From contig CALZFC010000030.1 in the NCBI GenBank assembly GCA_945643635.1, positions 2,666,501 through 2,730,500 on the forward strand: a DNA stretch of 64,000 nucleotides, given 5' to 3'. Both the position numbers and the translations under genes were made by a program. Below are positions 46,486 through 57,488 of the stretch, piece by piece (within the stretch, counting starts at the first letter, position 1; each line of letters begins with the position of its first letter). The stretch comes from Allodiplogaster sudhausi. Lineage: Eukaryota > Nematoda > Chromadorea > Rhabditida > Diplogasteridae. The notes beneath the pieces are model-generated. The model saw only the letters and a list, made by a program, of their open reading frames with translations. It was not told where the DNA came from and searched no databases.

Positions 46486-46885
46486 CGGAAATCTGTACGC
46501 CATCCCGGCAGGCACTGTCTATCCAGATGGCAAAATTATCGAGCCGATATCAAACGACAAGGTTCATACATACATACATATAAGGCAGTGTCAATTAAAA
46601 AAAAATTTTTTTTTTCTAAAATTTTCGCTTAAGCTGTTTTATTATGCACTACGTAGTATTGAAACAACAACACATACATATACATTTATCTTTGAATTGT
46701 TAATATTAATTGTTCAGAAAACGATTATGTATATTTTACGATTATCAACGAAATCTGTTGAGATCATTTCATGTCGACCGAACTTTGTGATAGGCATTCT
46801 TCTAAATGGAGCGGCAATGCCTGAAAAGGTTTAGAATGTTTTCCCATCTTTCTGATTGCAAGACAAAGAGTAATAGTGAAAACTG

Positions 46886-46926
<41 letters not shown>

Positions 46927-47749
46927 AGATAATGGGAGTACATACTACATACGCTAATCATAAGAACAAAGAAATAAAAATAAACCTAATAATGTTTCAG
47001 CTACCCGCGAACTGGATGCTAAGTTGCATTGATGGTAAATGGCACTCCACCGTGGACCCCGCGGTTCCCGGCACGATTTACAGTAACCAAGGCGTGCAAC
47101 TCGGATGCGTCGGTTGGCGAAAAGCAATCAATAATACAATCAATATATTCAATTTAAATATGGCATTCAAACTTAAATGGAACAATTAAATTAAGATAAT
47201 GCCACCGCACCTGGAAGTTGTCCGGCACTCAAATACATCGAGCCAGGCACTAAGCCGTATGGCGGCGTAGTCGCGCCCATTGAAACCGACAAGGTGAGTA
47301 ACTAATTGTTGCTAATGGCAAGTAATTAATTCATTGGATTATCAAGAAAAAAATACGTCAGTTTATCCATTTAGATTAGAACAGAAACGTATAAGTTTTC
47401 TTTCAATGTCTAAATATAAACGTGTTTACATATACCGTGCGCTGTCCTGGAAATTCTGTGCTAGGCATCCTTCAAAACAATGCGCAAACGCCCAATAAGG
47501 TAAGTCTTGTTTTTTTGCATTCCTCCTTGTTCCGATCACTTGAAGGCAAAGAGACAGAGAGAGAAACAGAGAAAAAGAGATAAAAATATGGCGGTTTTCT
47601 GTACAACTTATAAATGTAGTAACTTTTTTAAGCTAAACAAGGCTGCGTATCTTGAATGCAATGAACAAGTATGGCGGGCCACAGTCGACCCGAAACGTCT
47701 CGGGATTCCCCACCGGCCTGAGGAGATTCAAGTCGGCTGCATTATGTAG
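46486..47749 (+). CDS. Two-module secreted-type protein S5, 5' end and one acceptor uncertain
   Basis: Module 1: exons 46486-46561 (NLYAIPAGTVYPDGKIIEP), 46763-46828 (IISCRPNFVIGILLNG) and 47001-47112 (WMLSCIDGKWHST, GTIYSNQGVQLGCV). The usual stop after GCV is missing, and a donor GTCG|GTTGGC links in phase 1 to module 2: 47196-47293 (ATAPGSCPALKYIEPGTKPY), about 47436-47501 (TVRCPGNSVLGILQNN) and 47633-47749 (WRATVDP, ending VQVGC-like VGCIM and a stop). No good AG precedes the 47436 exon, and no signal exon was found. It may be a two-domain fusion of ancestral single-module genes, partly decayed. Confidence 0.5.
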
Positions 47750-48420
47750 AGCATTTGAGAGAGCTCTTGGGGAGCTTTGATTTTGTTACCTTTTACAGAT
47801 TACTTATATTTGTATCTTGCCATTTTAATTTTAAATATATGTACATATTTACATCTTACATACTCGTCGTATAAAGGATAAATTCTTTTTTATATTTAAT
47901 TCTTTGTTTTTATAATATGTACAAGTATCTCTCATTTTTTCGTCTTCATGTCATTTCATACTAGATGGAAGATCTGAAGAAATCTTTTTCAGTTCTATTA
48001 AAATGGTGTGAAATGTACATTTAGTATACATTTCACAATATCTAATAAACACTTTTTCTCTTGGTTGCGTGCAAATGTACAAGTATAACTCTCAATTGGC
48101 AATTCTCATAAGATTACTTTATAATTGTGTAAGTTAAAAAAAATTTGGAGTGCGCACCTTGATTGAAGATAAGACGAAGATTGAAAGGCGTTGGAGTGGC
48201 TTGGAAAGATACTGAAATGATCTGAAATAGATGCTTATGTATATAGAGAGGAAGTTGACTAGGTGGGCGCATCTATTGCAAATGAAAGTAACTTCTGCTG
48301 TAAGGGAGAAAGAGAGAATCTCCACGGGGAGAAGGAGAGAGAACTAAATGGTTCATCACAATAGTGCGGCCTCGTAATACTATCTGCGATGCCTCATGCC
48401 CTGCCCAATCGTTTATTTCA

Positions 48421-48718
48421 GTACAAGCCCGACGATGACAGTGAGATTATTCCGATGTTCTGTATAAAGTGCGAAGATGGAGGACTGGACGGAGTCGATC
48501 TGAAGATGGGCAGCGGAATGCGGGTTATGCCACCGGGACGATTTGATGGATGCAGACTCCGAGAGAGAGAGAGAGAGAGTGAGAGAGAGAGCGAGAGAGA
48601 GAGAGAAGAAAGACAAAGTGTGAGAGAGAGGGAGAAGGAGAAAGAGAGAAAGAGAAGGAGCGAGAGAGAAAGATTAGTAAAAGTGAGAAGGAGAAAGAGA
48701 GAAGGAGAGGGGAACTAA
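48421..48718 (+). pseudogene. Orphan PPGRFDGC module exon running into a microsatellite
   Basis: After the acceptor TTTCAG: YKPDDDSEIIPMFCIKCEDG then SGMRVMPPGRFDGCRL, clearly exon 3 of the S4/S6 type. No exons 1-2 lie upstream. The stop is replaced by an (AG)n tract that reads RERERESER... to a stop at 48718. Probably a dead fragment. Confidence 0.65.
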
Positions 48719-48855
48719 ATAAAGAAGAGGAGAAAGAGAGAAATAGAAGGAGAAAGAAGGAGAGAGAACTAGAGAAAGAGGAGGAAAAGAGAGAAAGAGA
48801 GGGAGCGAGAGAGAAAGAGAAGAAAAAAAAAGAGAAAGAGAAGGAGAGAGAGAAT
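48555..48855. repeat. AG-rich microsatellite tract
   Basis: GAGA/GAAGGAG run of ~300 bases starting inside the orphan exon. Confidence 0.9.
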
Positions 48856-49267
48856 GACCGTCACATTTTGATGATTCTATTAAAGTCGGCAAGCTACGAC
48901 GCATTCCTTTAAAGCATCAAACGCCTGCATCCCTAAAACGATAATGTCCTTACCAATGGCACTATCACCAAGACAAGCATGAACCGTCTCCTCATTTATA
49001 TGCTCAATATGCATTCAAAAAACATAGCTACTTAATGTTTACACTTTTATATAAGATTATAACTCTTTGTAAAACAATTATTATTAAGCATGTATTTTTT
49101 TTACATATTATTAAATATTGAAATAATTCTGATCGCACTTCCCGATCACTACGAATAATTATTTTCTTCGAATGACCAGCACACTTGCCATGCGACGTTC
49201 TTTTTGTAATATGTTCAGCACGATTGCTTATAATGAAATATGATTTGCTTGTTTTAATATTCTAGAA

Positions 49268-49585
49268 ATGCTTCGCCATCTCATTCCGCTGGCAATTCTC
49301 ACAGGCGTCGCGGCAGAAAAGGCGCAAGGTTGGAGTCAAGTATTAAAAGTTACAGATATGAAGTGCATACATATGTAAATAATTGATGCTATTTTATACC
49401 TCCAAAAATGATGGAAGTAAATAGTAGATGAATACATTCTTATTAAAGGTATGTGAGATTTCAAAGCGATCACGCGAAAAAATTATGTGCGATTTCAAAT
49501 TAGCGCTGCCCTTCGCACTCTCATTCGTGTGCCCCATTTCCACGCAGCGGGTTTCTGCAACTTGCGAAATAGCACACGCGAGATG

Positions 49586-49617
<32 letters not shown>

Positions 49618-50273
49618 TAGAGAGAGTACTCCAAGGGCAGACACGGCAATTCGTAAGTGCATTAAATACATAGATTTCGGTGAGCGCTCTCCTTTAATAT
49701 GGCGCAAATGTCTTAGACGCAATCATGTTTTATTTGCAAGGAAGACTAATTGACCAAATACTTAATCAATGTGTATTTCCATTGGTCTCCACCATAATTC
49801 CCCTTTAAAAACTACTAGAATGCTCTTGGAATGACGTCGACGGAGTGCAGAAGCCTCTTGCAGACTTAATTGCCAAGCACAAGATGAGAAAGTACCCTCC
49901 TGGTCCGATTTGGTGTCCGACGTCGGAGAAATTAATGGTAAATCTTTTTTTCTAGAATGCTTATTTTTATTACATATTTTCAACGAAATTAAAACCTAAA
50001 AATGTGTTAAAATAATACCTGTATAATATAGCGAATTATAAAATAAAATAGACAAGAAATTTGCATATATAGTATAGTTAGAGAGAGATAAAATGAAATA
50101 AATAAGAATTAATTATGAATAAATTTCAGTGCAAGCCCGACGATGGCAGCGAGCTCATTCCCTTGTACTGGATCCCATGCAAGAATGGCCAAGTGCTTGC
50201 CGTGGACACGAAGGCGAACACTGGGCCGAGGACAATGCCGCCCGGACGATTTGATGGATGCAGAAAACTGTAG
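49268..50273 (+). CDS. Small secreted protein S6, PPGRFDGC module
   Basis: Exons 49268-49328, 49819-49937 and 50130-50273 join in phase to ~107 residues. Signal peptide MLRHLIPLAILTGVAAEKAQ; exon 2 has CSWNDVDGVQKPLADLIAKH and IWCPTS; exon 3 has CKPDDGSELIPLYWIPCKNG and TGPRTMPPGRFDGCRKL. It is a close paralogue of S4. The frame is clean, with a canonical splice pattern. Intron 1 carries a dispersed repeat (49485-49660) and an AG tract. An extracellular role is inferred from the signal peptide only. Confidence 0.72.
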
Positions 50274-50559
50274 GAGAGTGCAGCAAGAACGACTGCAAGA
50301 AAATTAATGACTTACTTATTCAAACTAATGTCATAAGTAAATATAAACATATGCATACGTTATAACGACTGCGAAGGGTGCATAATTATGGGGAAAATTT
50401 GATGACTGATGCAGAATTCATTTTTTACAAAATTAATACGATTCGATCGATCAATACAGATCGCAAAAGGGAAAGGGAAGGAGGAGAAAAAGAGAGGGTG
50501 AATGAAATGAATCGCCATCGAGTTCCTTGTTTCGTCATAGTCAGGTGTATAAAAAAAAC

Positions 50560-50969
50560 CGTTAAAACACAGCAAGCCACTGGCGAAGCGGTTTGCTGTG
50601 TTTCAATAGGTTTTTGTCAGGATTGTGAACGGATATTAATTGCTCATTATAATAATTTTCTGTGCAATGACTATGGTAAATGGTTTCAACGGTATTTCTT
50701 TTGTGTGGATACGTTGCAGAACAAGATGCTTACAAATGCTTGACATTTTAATTATTCAAATAAATTCCTTTCTATTTTTCAGATCTAACGACGCTCTTGA
50801 TTCTGTATGTCATGCGTTAAAACGGATGGAAATAGGCCGCAGCATCTTTTATTGTTGGATTGCTATGAAGGCGGACGATTCTTTGACGGGAACCGATGAA
50901 TGTCTTGAAGAGTCACCAGCAGCATCTCTCTCACTTCTTGGGCTCCTCAAAGAAAAACAAATAAAATAA
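50560..50969 (+). CDS. Candidate gene fragment, unrecognised
   Basis: An open stretch ending at donor CAACG|GTATTT (50691) encodes EAVCCVSIGFCQDCERILIA and FLCNDYGKWFQR. It splices in phase to 50783-50969 (SNDALDSVCHALKRMEIGRS ... CLEESPAASLSLLGLLKEKQ and a stop). The 5' start is unclear; an acceptor CACAG lies near 50572. Cys-rich and of unknown family. It could be the 3' part of a longer gene or the end of the secreted cluster. Confidence 0.4.
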
Positions 50970-51016
50970 TAATAAGCGAATAATAAGAAATAGTCTATAT
51001 TCATACACAAAATATC

Positions 51017-54000
51017 TCATTGTTCAAGTGAATAACTTAATAAAGAAATCACCTGCGACGAGCAGACGCTCTTTTCCTTCTTTCTGCAATTAAAAGTACA
51101 TAAGTCATATTTTAATATAACGTATTAAATATTTTTTCACTCTTCATAATATACATATATTTCTTCTCGAATCAAAAAATGATATATTTTCTCAATTCTC
51201 AGTGTAAATAATGCAACAAAAATGTAGGCTTGCACCATTGACCGCATTGTATTTCTCACCTTTTCGGCTTTGGCTTGGTCAGATCCTTGCCCACCCACTC
51301 TTTGGGCGCAGCGTGAAGGTCAATCTATGACGAACAAAAAGGATTAACTTAGAAAAGAAGGCATTAATTTATGATTTTTGCTAAAAAAAATGCGTTACAA
51401 GTTTTAAGTTACGAGAAAAATTAGCATTCCTACGTTGTTCCTGAGCGCGCTGTCCAGAAGGCACTGGCGGATGAAGGCGTAGTCGGGGTCGTGCGTGTAC
51501 TGTAGATTAAGATTAGTTATTGCGCAGCAGTTTTTTTTATCTACTATTAATAAATATCTCTTTCTTTTCTCCCGGTTTCTTTGGCCTACCGTTTGATATT
51601 TAATATAAAAAAAACTGGCCTCGAGCTTGCCAATGTACTCCGAGGCGCGGTTGAAATCCGACGGGACAAGCTCATCCTTCGCGTCTGAAAAAAAACATTT
51701 TCTGATATAATTGAAAATATCAATTCCTCTCCGCCCTAAAATTATACGTGAGATTTCACCATTCGCACTCACATTCGCGCGTGCGATTTTCACGCATCCA
51801 CTTCGAATGCGAAATAGCACGCGAGATTGAGAGAGTGCTCCTGCTCTCAGTTCGTGGGCAGACGCGGCCATTCGAGCATGCATTTTCATATTTTTTTTTT
51901 AGATTTTGAAAAAAAAAACATTTACGTCAACAAGCCACATAAAAATTTATCGTTGACTAAAGGAATTAAAGTATGTAATTTCGCTGACGTTCGCCTTGGA
52001 AGTACTTCTCTTTCTCCGCGAGCACTGCCTTTAACAGTTCATCAGTTTTCATCTTTCCTTTTTCTTTTTCCAAAGGGGCCCACGTCAGGTTCTTGGTGGA
52101 AAACAGCTGCAAACAATTCAATTTTGTCGTTTGCCTGTAGTGAACTTGGCCTGTAGGGTCCAAGCGGATTTGATCCCGCGAGCACTAGCTCCCGAGTCTG
52201 AGACGCCATCCAATGAGCCATGACGGCTGTGGGATGAGATGCCCTTGCGGTTCCTAACCTCAAGGATCATGTAGACCCAGCTCTCGAGGTCGTCCTGGCG
52301 TCCCTGCTCATCCCCGCGATGCGCGGCGCGTGAACAGAAGCGCATGGTCGCCATGAATGGAATATTCCGCCGCTTCGGCCTTAAAGGAGGAGGGAAATCG
52401 ACGATGAATAATTAATGCTGGTTCAAATTGAAGCGTTTGCACTCTCATTATCGCGAGCGATTTCGCAAGACGCACAAACCCGCTGAGTGTCAAAAAGTAC
52501 CCACGAATGAGTAGGCGACAGACGGCGGCAATTTGAAATCTCACATACCTCTTTATAGAGGAAAATATTCTCCATAGATATACTTTTTAAGTCCAGTTCT
52601 TTAAGAATCTCCCGCCTCCTCTGACCTCAGTTCCCGCCATTAATTTTTGAATCTCCCGCCTCCTCTGACCTCAGTTCCCAGCATTAATATTGAATCTCCC
52701 GCCTCCTCTGACCTCAGTTCCCACCATTAATTTTTGAATCTCCCATCTCCTCTGACCTTTGTTCTCACCATTAATTTTTGAATCTCCCGCCTATTCTGAC
52801 CTCAATTCCCACCATTAATTTTTGAATCTCCCACCTCCTCCGACCTCAGTTCCCACCATTAATTTTTGAATCTCCCGCCTCCTCTGACCTCAGTTCCCGC
52901 CAATTCTTTTTGAATCTCCCGCCTCCTCTGACCTCAGTTCCCACCATTAATTTTTGAATCTCCTGCCTCCTCTGACCTCAGTTCTCACCATTAATTTTTG
53001 AATCTCCCGCCTCCTCTGACCTCAGTTCCCGCCAATTCTTTTTGAATCTCCCGCCTCCTCTGACCTCAGTTCCCGCCAATTCTTTTTGAATCTCCCGCCT
53101 CCTCTGACCTCAGTTCCCTCCAATTCTTTTTGAATCTCCCGCCTCCTCTGACCTCAGTTCCCGCCAATTCTTTTTGAATCTCCCGCCTCCTCTGACCTCA
53201 GTTCCCTCCAATTCTTTTTGAATCTCCCGCCCCCTCTGACCTCAGTTCCCTCCAATTCTTTTTGAATCTCCCGCCTCCTCTTACCTCAGTTCCCTCCAAT
53301 TCTTTTTGAATCTCCCGCCTCCTCTGACCTCAGTTCCCTCCAATTCTTTTTGAATCTCCCGCCTCCTCTGACCTCAGCTTCCCGTCCTCGTCGAGGTAGC
53401 GGCGCGCGATGCCAAAGTCGAGCATGAAGATGATGCCTTGGCGGGGCGGCAGGCCGATCGCGAAGTTGGCGGGCTTCAGGTCACTGGAAATTTTATAAAT
53501 TATTAGATTTCTAGATTTCGAAAAAAAATGCCTTGCCGATGAATGAAGCCGATTGCGTGCAAGTCGCGCACGGCGTCGAGGGTCTGTACGGCGATGTGAA
53601 GCACCGTTTCGGGCCTGCAATTCAGTCATTCTCATGATATCAGAGATAGAGAGACTGAGACAGAGAGAGAGACAGAGAGAAAAGGAGAGAGAGAAACAGG
53701 CATACAGACAGAGAGAAGCACTACGGTGACGTAAATAAGGTATAAATATAAGCACCGTTTCGGGCCTGCGTTTCATTCATGTAATATCAAGCATTTTGTT
53801 GTTTTAAATAGAGGATAGATCGTCGATTTTTTGTGTGTGCTTCGACAGCAATAATGATGCGAATCGTCATTAAAAATGACGATTCACATAATTTTATCCG
53901 TAATCGCCCTCTTTTTATATGTGCGCTGGTTAGTAGTCAAGCCAGGCTAACAGGAACTCGCCGAAGAAGTTCATTCGCAATTCCTGGATGGAGACTCCGA

Positions 54001-55227
54001 CCAATTCCATGACGATGAACTTGAATTTATCGTTTCTGCCTATAATTAATATTATATACCTTTTTACAAATATTTTTTGTTTTGTTTTTAGCGCCTTTAT
54101 TCTTCTTTTCCAGGAGAATTAGAGAGAGCACACCATGGTCAATGTAGGCGACGAAGTGCTTCTTTTCCTTCGGGTCCGTGATCTCCTGGCATCTCTGGAG
54201 AATTATGCGCTCCATCTACAAAACTATTTCTTACTTCCTAATTTTTTTTGTAAGGTAAAGTTTTATCCCTTTCCATTAGAGCTTTCAGTCCTCAAAACTT
54301 TAAGCCGTTTATGGACTATTATGGACTTCTGTATATGTATCTCCGCCCTTGCCTTGAGCCGGTCCAGTCTCTTTTCAAGCCCTAGCGCCTCGGTCTTAAG
54401 CGCGAACGGCCCAATTCCGCTCTGCCCGTTCACCTGAATCGAGATATTTTTGTTCTTGGATTAATCAAAATAGTTAGAAATTTCCTAATATATTTTCATG
54501 CCTGATTGATAATAAAATGTAACTTCACGAAGCACTAGGTTCGTGCATATTGTTATAATTATTCATAAAATACATATTTCATATGCAAATATTAACTTTC
54601 ATGCTAAAATATTAAAACGTTGAATGCAAATTTTAAGCACATAGAAAAAAGTGCATGTGTTTGCACTTAGTTCTTTCGAATTCTCAAGTTTTCAAGTACT
54701 TTACACTTTTGAATTCTCACGTATTTATGCAGAGTTTCCGCATTGGAATTCTCACGTATTCCTACCTTGTACACATCTCCAAATCCGCCAGAGCCGAGGA
54801 TCTCATTGATTGTGTAGCTTAAACAGGAACATTTTTCACCTTCAAAATATGTCTTTCATCCTTTGACCTGGTTGAAATTTTTTTGGAACATTTTGATTTT
54901 ATTATCGCTTTGAAAAAACTTTTATTTTGATAAATAATTTCAAAATTAATTAATTAATTTTCGAAATAGTAGTGCTTTCTTCTTCGGCTGCCAATTATCA
55001 TCGGGCCAAAGGCAGAATGAATTCTTAAGACGAACACGTCTTTTGCAGACGAAATCGTTTGGCCGCATCCCAGCTTCTCTCTTTTTTTCGGCTCCTGAAT
55101 AAGAGTTGTATTTTTAATAATTTTTTTTATTCTGTAATTAACTATTCATAGTTTTTAGATTGGTGTACATGGAGAGAAAAATATAAAAGAAACTTACCGC
55201 CGTGCTCTTCTTTTCCCGAGCTGCCAT
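51017..55227 (-). CDS. CK1/TTBK-like protein kinase, 14 exons, 383 residues
   Basis: Exons 55198-55227, 55051-55094, 54766-54817, 54299-54433, 54134-54215, 53952-54039, 53537-53614, 53373-53483, 52259-52379, 51989-52106, 51590-51684, 51434-51499, 51260-51324 and 51017-51083 total 1152 nt, an exact 384 codons. Kinase motifs in order: Gly loop LGSGGFGDVYK, ATP lysine in FALKTE, catalytic loop HRDLKPANF, metal-binding LDFGIARRY, activation segment RFCSRAAHRGDEQGRQDDLESW. This is the worm-expanded casein kinase 1 superfamily (Ser/Thr kinase, often germline or sperm expressed in Caenorhabditis). Exon 7 ends CATCG|GCAAGG, a GC-AG intron splitting the HRD codon. The basic C-terminus is short. Intact. 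Confidence 0.85.
52161..52228 (-). other. tRNA-like sequence in a kinase intron (SINE-like)
   Basis: On the minus strand TGGCTCATTGGATGGCG (A-box-like) and GGGATCAAATCC (degenerate B box) are spaced as in a tRNA, with a CTCGGGAGC...GCTCGCGGG hairpin region between. Acceptor-stem pairing is poor. Likely a tRNA-derived short interspersed repeat inserted in intron 9, between the LESWVYMILE exon and LFSTKNLTW. Confidence 0.45.
52614..53372. repeat. 44-bp minisatellite, ~18 copies, built from a 5' splice site
   Basis: Unit TCTCCCGCCTCCTCTGACCT... followed by CAGTTCCC(G/A/T)CCA-TT-TTTTTGAA; copies are 41-46 bases, most regular from 52880 to 53372. On the minus (coding) strand each unit reads GAACTGAGGTCAGAGGAGG, nearly identical to the kinase exon 8 end and donor GAAGCTGAG|GTCAGAGGAGG at 53373. 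The array fills most of kinase intron 8. Confidence 0.9.
53744..54005. repeat. Kinase gene segment duplicated at 56686-56947
   Basis: From TATAAGCACCGTTTCGGG through TCAAGCATTTTGTTGTTTTAAATAGAGG and GCCGAAGAAGTTCATTCGCAATTC to GGAGACTCCGACCAATT, the two regions are nearly identical. The piece includes the 3' half of kinase exon 6 and a stray copy of the exon 7 start (GCACCGTTTCGGGCCTGCG). Confidence 0.8.
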
Positions 55228-56265
55228 TCTGTAATTAAAGTATTGTTGTTGAAGCTACTTAAATTTAAACATATAGTAATCTAACCCATGAGCACAAAGG
55301 CTATAAGACCCCTTACGGACTATTTATTGGATAGCTCATTTCAATTCCTGTCACATGAGAGATTACTAACATTCACTGTCGAATTGCAGCGGACGAGCCG
55401 ACCACTCGGCGAGGGAGGTAATGAACTGAATGAGTTGAAAAATGAGGAAGGCTAAAGCAAGGCTCATTTGATTAATTCAAATTCTTGAAGAGACATACTA
55501 TAAAAGTGCACATATGCTTTAAAGCGCACTGAGAAAAATAACAAAAGCGCACATAAAAAGTATAAAAGTGCGATTTTTACAAGTGTTAATTTGCAAAAGA
55601 TTGTCTCTTTGCCCACTGATCTGGGTGTTTTTCCACACTTCTTCCCAGTCTCAATTCCACTCATAAAGAGCGAATACCTTTGTAGCAACACATTTTCTCC
55701 ATTGCATATGAAACCATATACACACATATCTTTATTCGAATTCATAATGCAAAGAATTTCAGGACGAAAATTCGATCAGTGAGAAGAAAAAATAAATATG
55801 AAGACAGTAAATGAACAAGAAGAAAGCAGGCAAATAGAAGATGTGATGTATCCGAATAAAGTTTGGAGGAATGTTGAAATGAAGCCTGATTCTTACTAAA
55901 CGAAAGGATAGCTGAAGAGGGACTGCTCATCTGGGAACTGTTTTTGATGACTATACAATGGAACAGAACACAAAATATATACATAAGCAGCATTTCTAAG
56001 CGAGGAGTTTCGTGTTCGACTTTCGACAGACTTGCCTGGAAAATTCTCCTGGAGAAATGGCTCCGCTCAAACTCTGTCTCCTCCCCGTCTTCTTGGTATT
56101 AAGCTTTCTTTGTTATCGTACTCATAATTGTTCTATTTCGAAATATTCTGAATCGAAAAAAAAAACCTGAAAAGCTGCAAGGAATTTCGACCGGCATGCC
56201 TTTCAAATATGTGGGTTGAAAGTTTACAAAGTTTAGCGTTTGAGCATATAGATACAGTACATGTT
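55228..56265. other. Spacer upstream of the kinase, no supported gene
   Basis: AT-rich. It should contain the kinase promoter and any SL acceptor (CAG-like sites near 55230). No TATA box stands out. An isolated plus-strand signal-peptide-like stretch near 56057 (MAPLKLCLLPVFL) has no recognisable downstream exon. Confidence 0.4.
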
Positions 56266-56470
56266 TTAGAGGTGTTTCCGGTAGAGCCTGAGAGTCTCAT
56301 GGCTGATTAGGAGGGCGAGCTCGGGTGCGATTCGAGAGGCCGGATCGTTGTTCGTAGGAGGAGAAGCGGCCGTGGAGTGAAATGGAAAGGCGGACGAGGA
56401 AGATGGCTCCTTCTCCATCACCTGCTCCGTGGCCGATTTGAATGCTGCCGCCGTGGTGCCGAGGCGACGG
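56266..56470 (-). CDS. Possible terminal exon of a minus-strand gene
   Basis: After an acceptor-like TAACTTAG the minus strand reads GTTAAAFKSATEQVMEKEPS, then SIAPEL-like RIAPELALLISHETLRLYRK and a stop (56266-56268). Composition is protein-like, and the reading phase expects an upstream exon. It may belong with the coiled-coil gene at 57489-58925, but I could not connect the phases. Confidence 0.3.
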
Positions 56471-56499
56471 CTAAGTTACACATCAATCTACCGACTTGC

Positions 56500-57110
56500 C
56501 AGGATATGGAAATCACGAATTGTCTGATATGTAATCTCTTGCATTATGCTTATGTTTAGTAGTATCTACATTTTTATACGTGTCTTTATTTAACAACAGT
56601 TGTATTGTAAGAACTCTGAAAGAATTGAGAAATACTATGGTTAGCATAATCCTGATTTTTAAAGACCTTCATTAAAATTAATATAAGTATAAGCACCGTT
56701 TCGGGAATGTGTTTCATTCATTTAATATCAAGTATTTTGTTGTTTTAAATAGAGGATAGATTGTCGATTTTTTGTGTGTGCTTCGACAGCAATAATGATG
56801 CGAATCGTCATTTAAAAAGTTGATTCACATAATTTTATCCGTAATCGCCCTCTTTTTATATGTGCGCTGGTTAGTAGTCAAGCCAGGCTAACAGGAACTC
56901 GCCGAAGAAGTTCATTCGCAATTCTTGGATGGAGACTCCGACCAATTTCACGAATTGTCTGATACGTAATCTCTTGCATTATGCTTATGTTTAGTAGTAT
57001 CTACATTTTTATACGTGTCTTTATTTAACAACAGTTGTATTGTAAGAACTCTGAAAGAATTGAGAAATACTATGGTTAGCGTAATCCTGATTTTTAAAGA
57101 CCTTCTCGAT
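56500..57110. repeat. Local duplication containing a kinase fragment
   Basis: CACGAATTGTCTGATA(T/C)GTAATCTCTTGC...ATTTTTATACGTGTCTTT...AGACCTTC occurs at 56511-56670 and again at 56948-57110. Between the copies lies the kinase-derived segment 56686-56947. The kinase piece and its flank were inserted together, duplicating ~160 bp of target sequence. Confidence 0.75.
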
Positions 57111-57488
57111 AATTAAAATTAAATCATGTTTGCCTTAAACTGTTTTATATTTATCATCATTAGCTTATACATGATCTTTTTAAATAATGTTTAGGCTAAA
57201 GTTGTTTTATTTAATTCAAGATTACTTTAAATGATAGTAGCACTATTCGAGAATAAAGAAATGAACATATTTTAGTCATGATTAAACATCCTGTCAATTC
57301 TAAAGCTATGACAACTTTAACGGAATTAGGCTGACCAAAAAAAACACTAATTACGAAATTTATTATGCATATGTACTTGTGAATTCCATGTCATCTAGCG
57401 ATTTCACAATCTCATTTATTTTCAAGATCAAACAAGTACAAACCAATCAAAATCTTCAGGCGTCAAATCTTCAATATGAAATGATGAT

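Noticed and set aside
56057..56100. Possible signal-peptide exon MAPLKLCLLPVFL on the plus strand
   Set aside because: A donor (GTATTA) is possible but no downstream exon could be matched; left as a note only.
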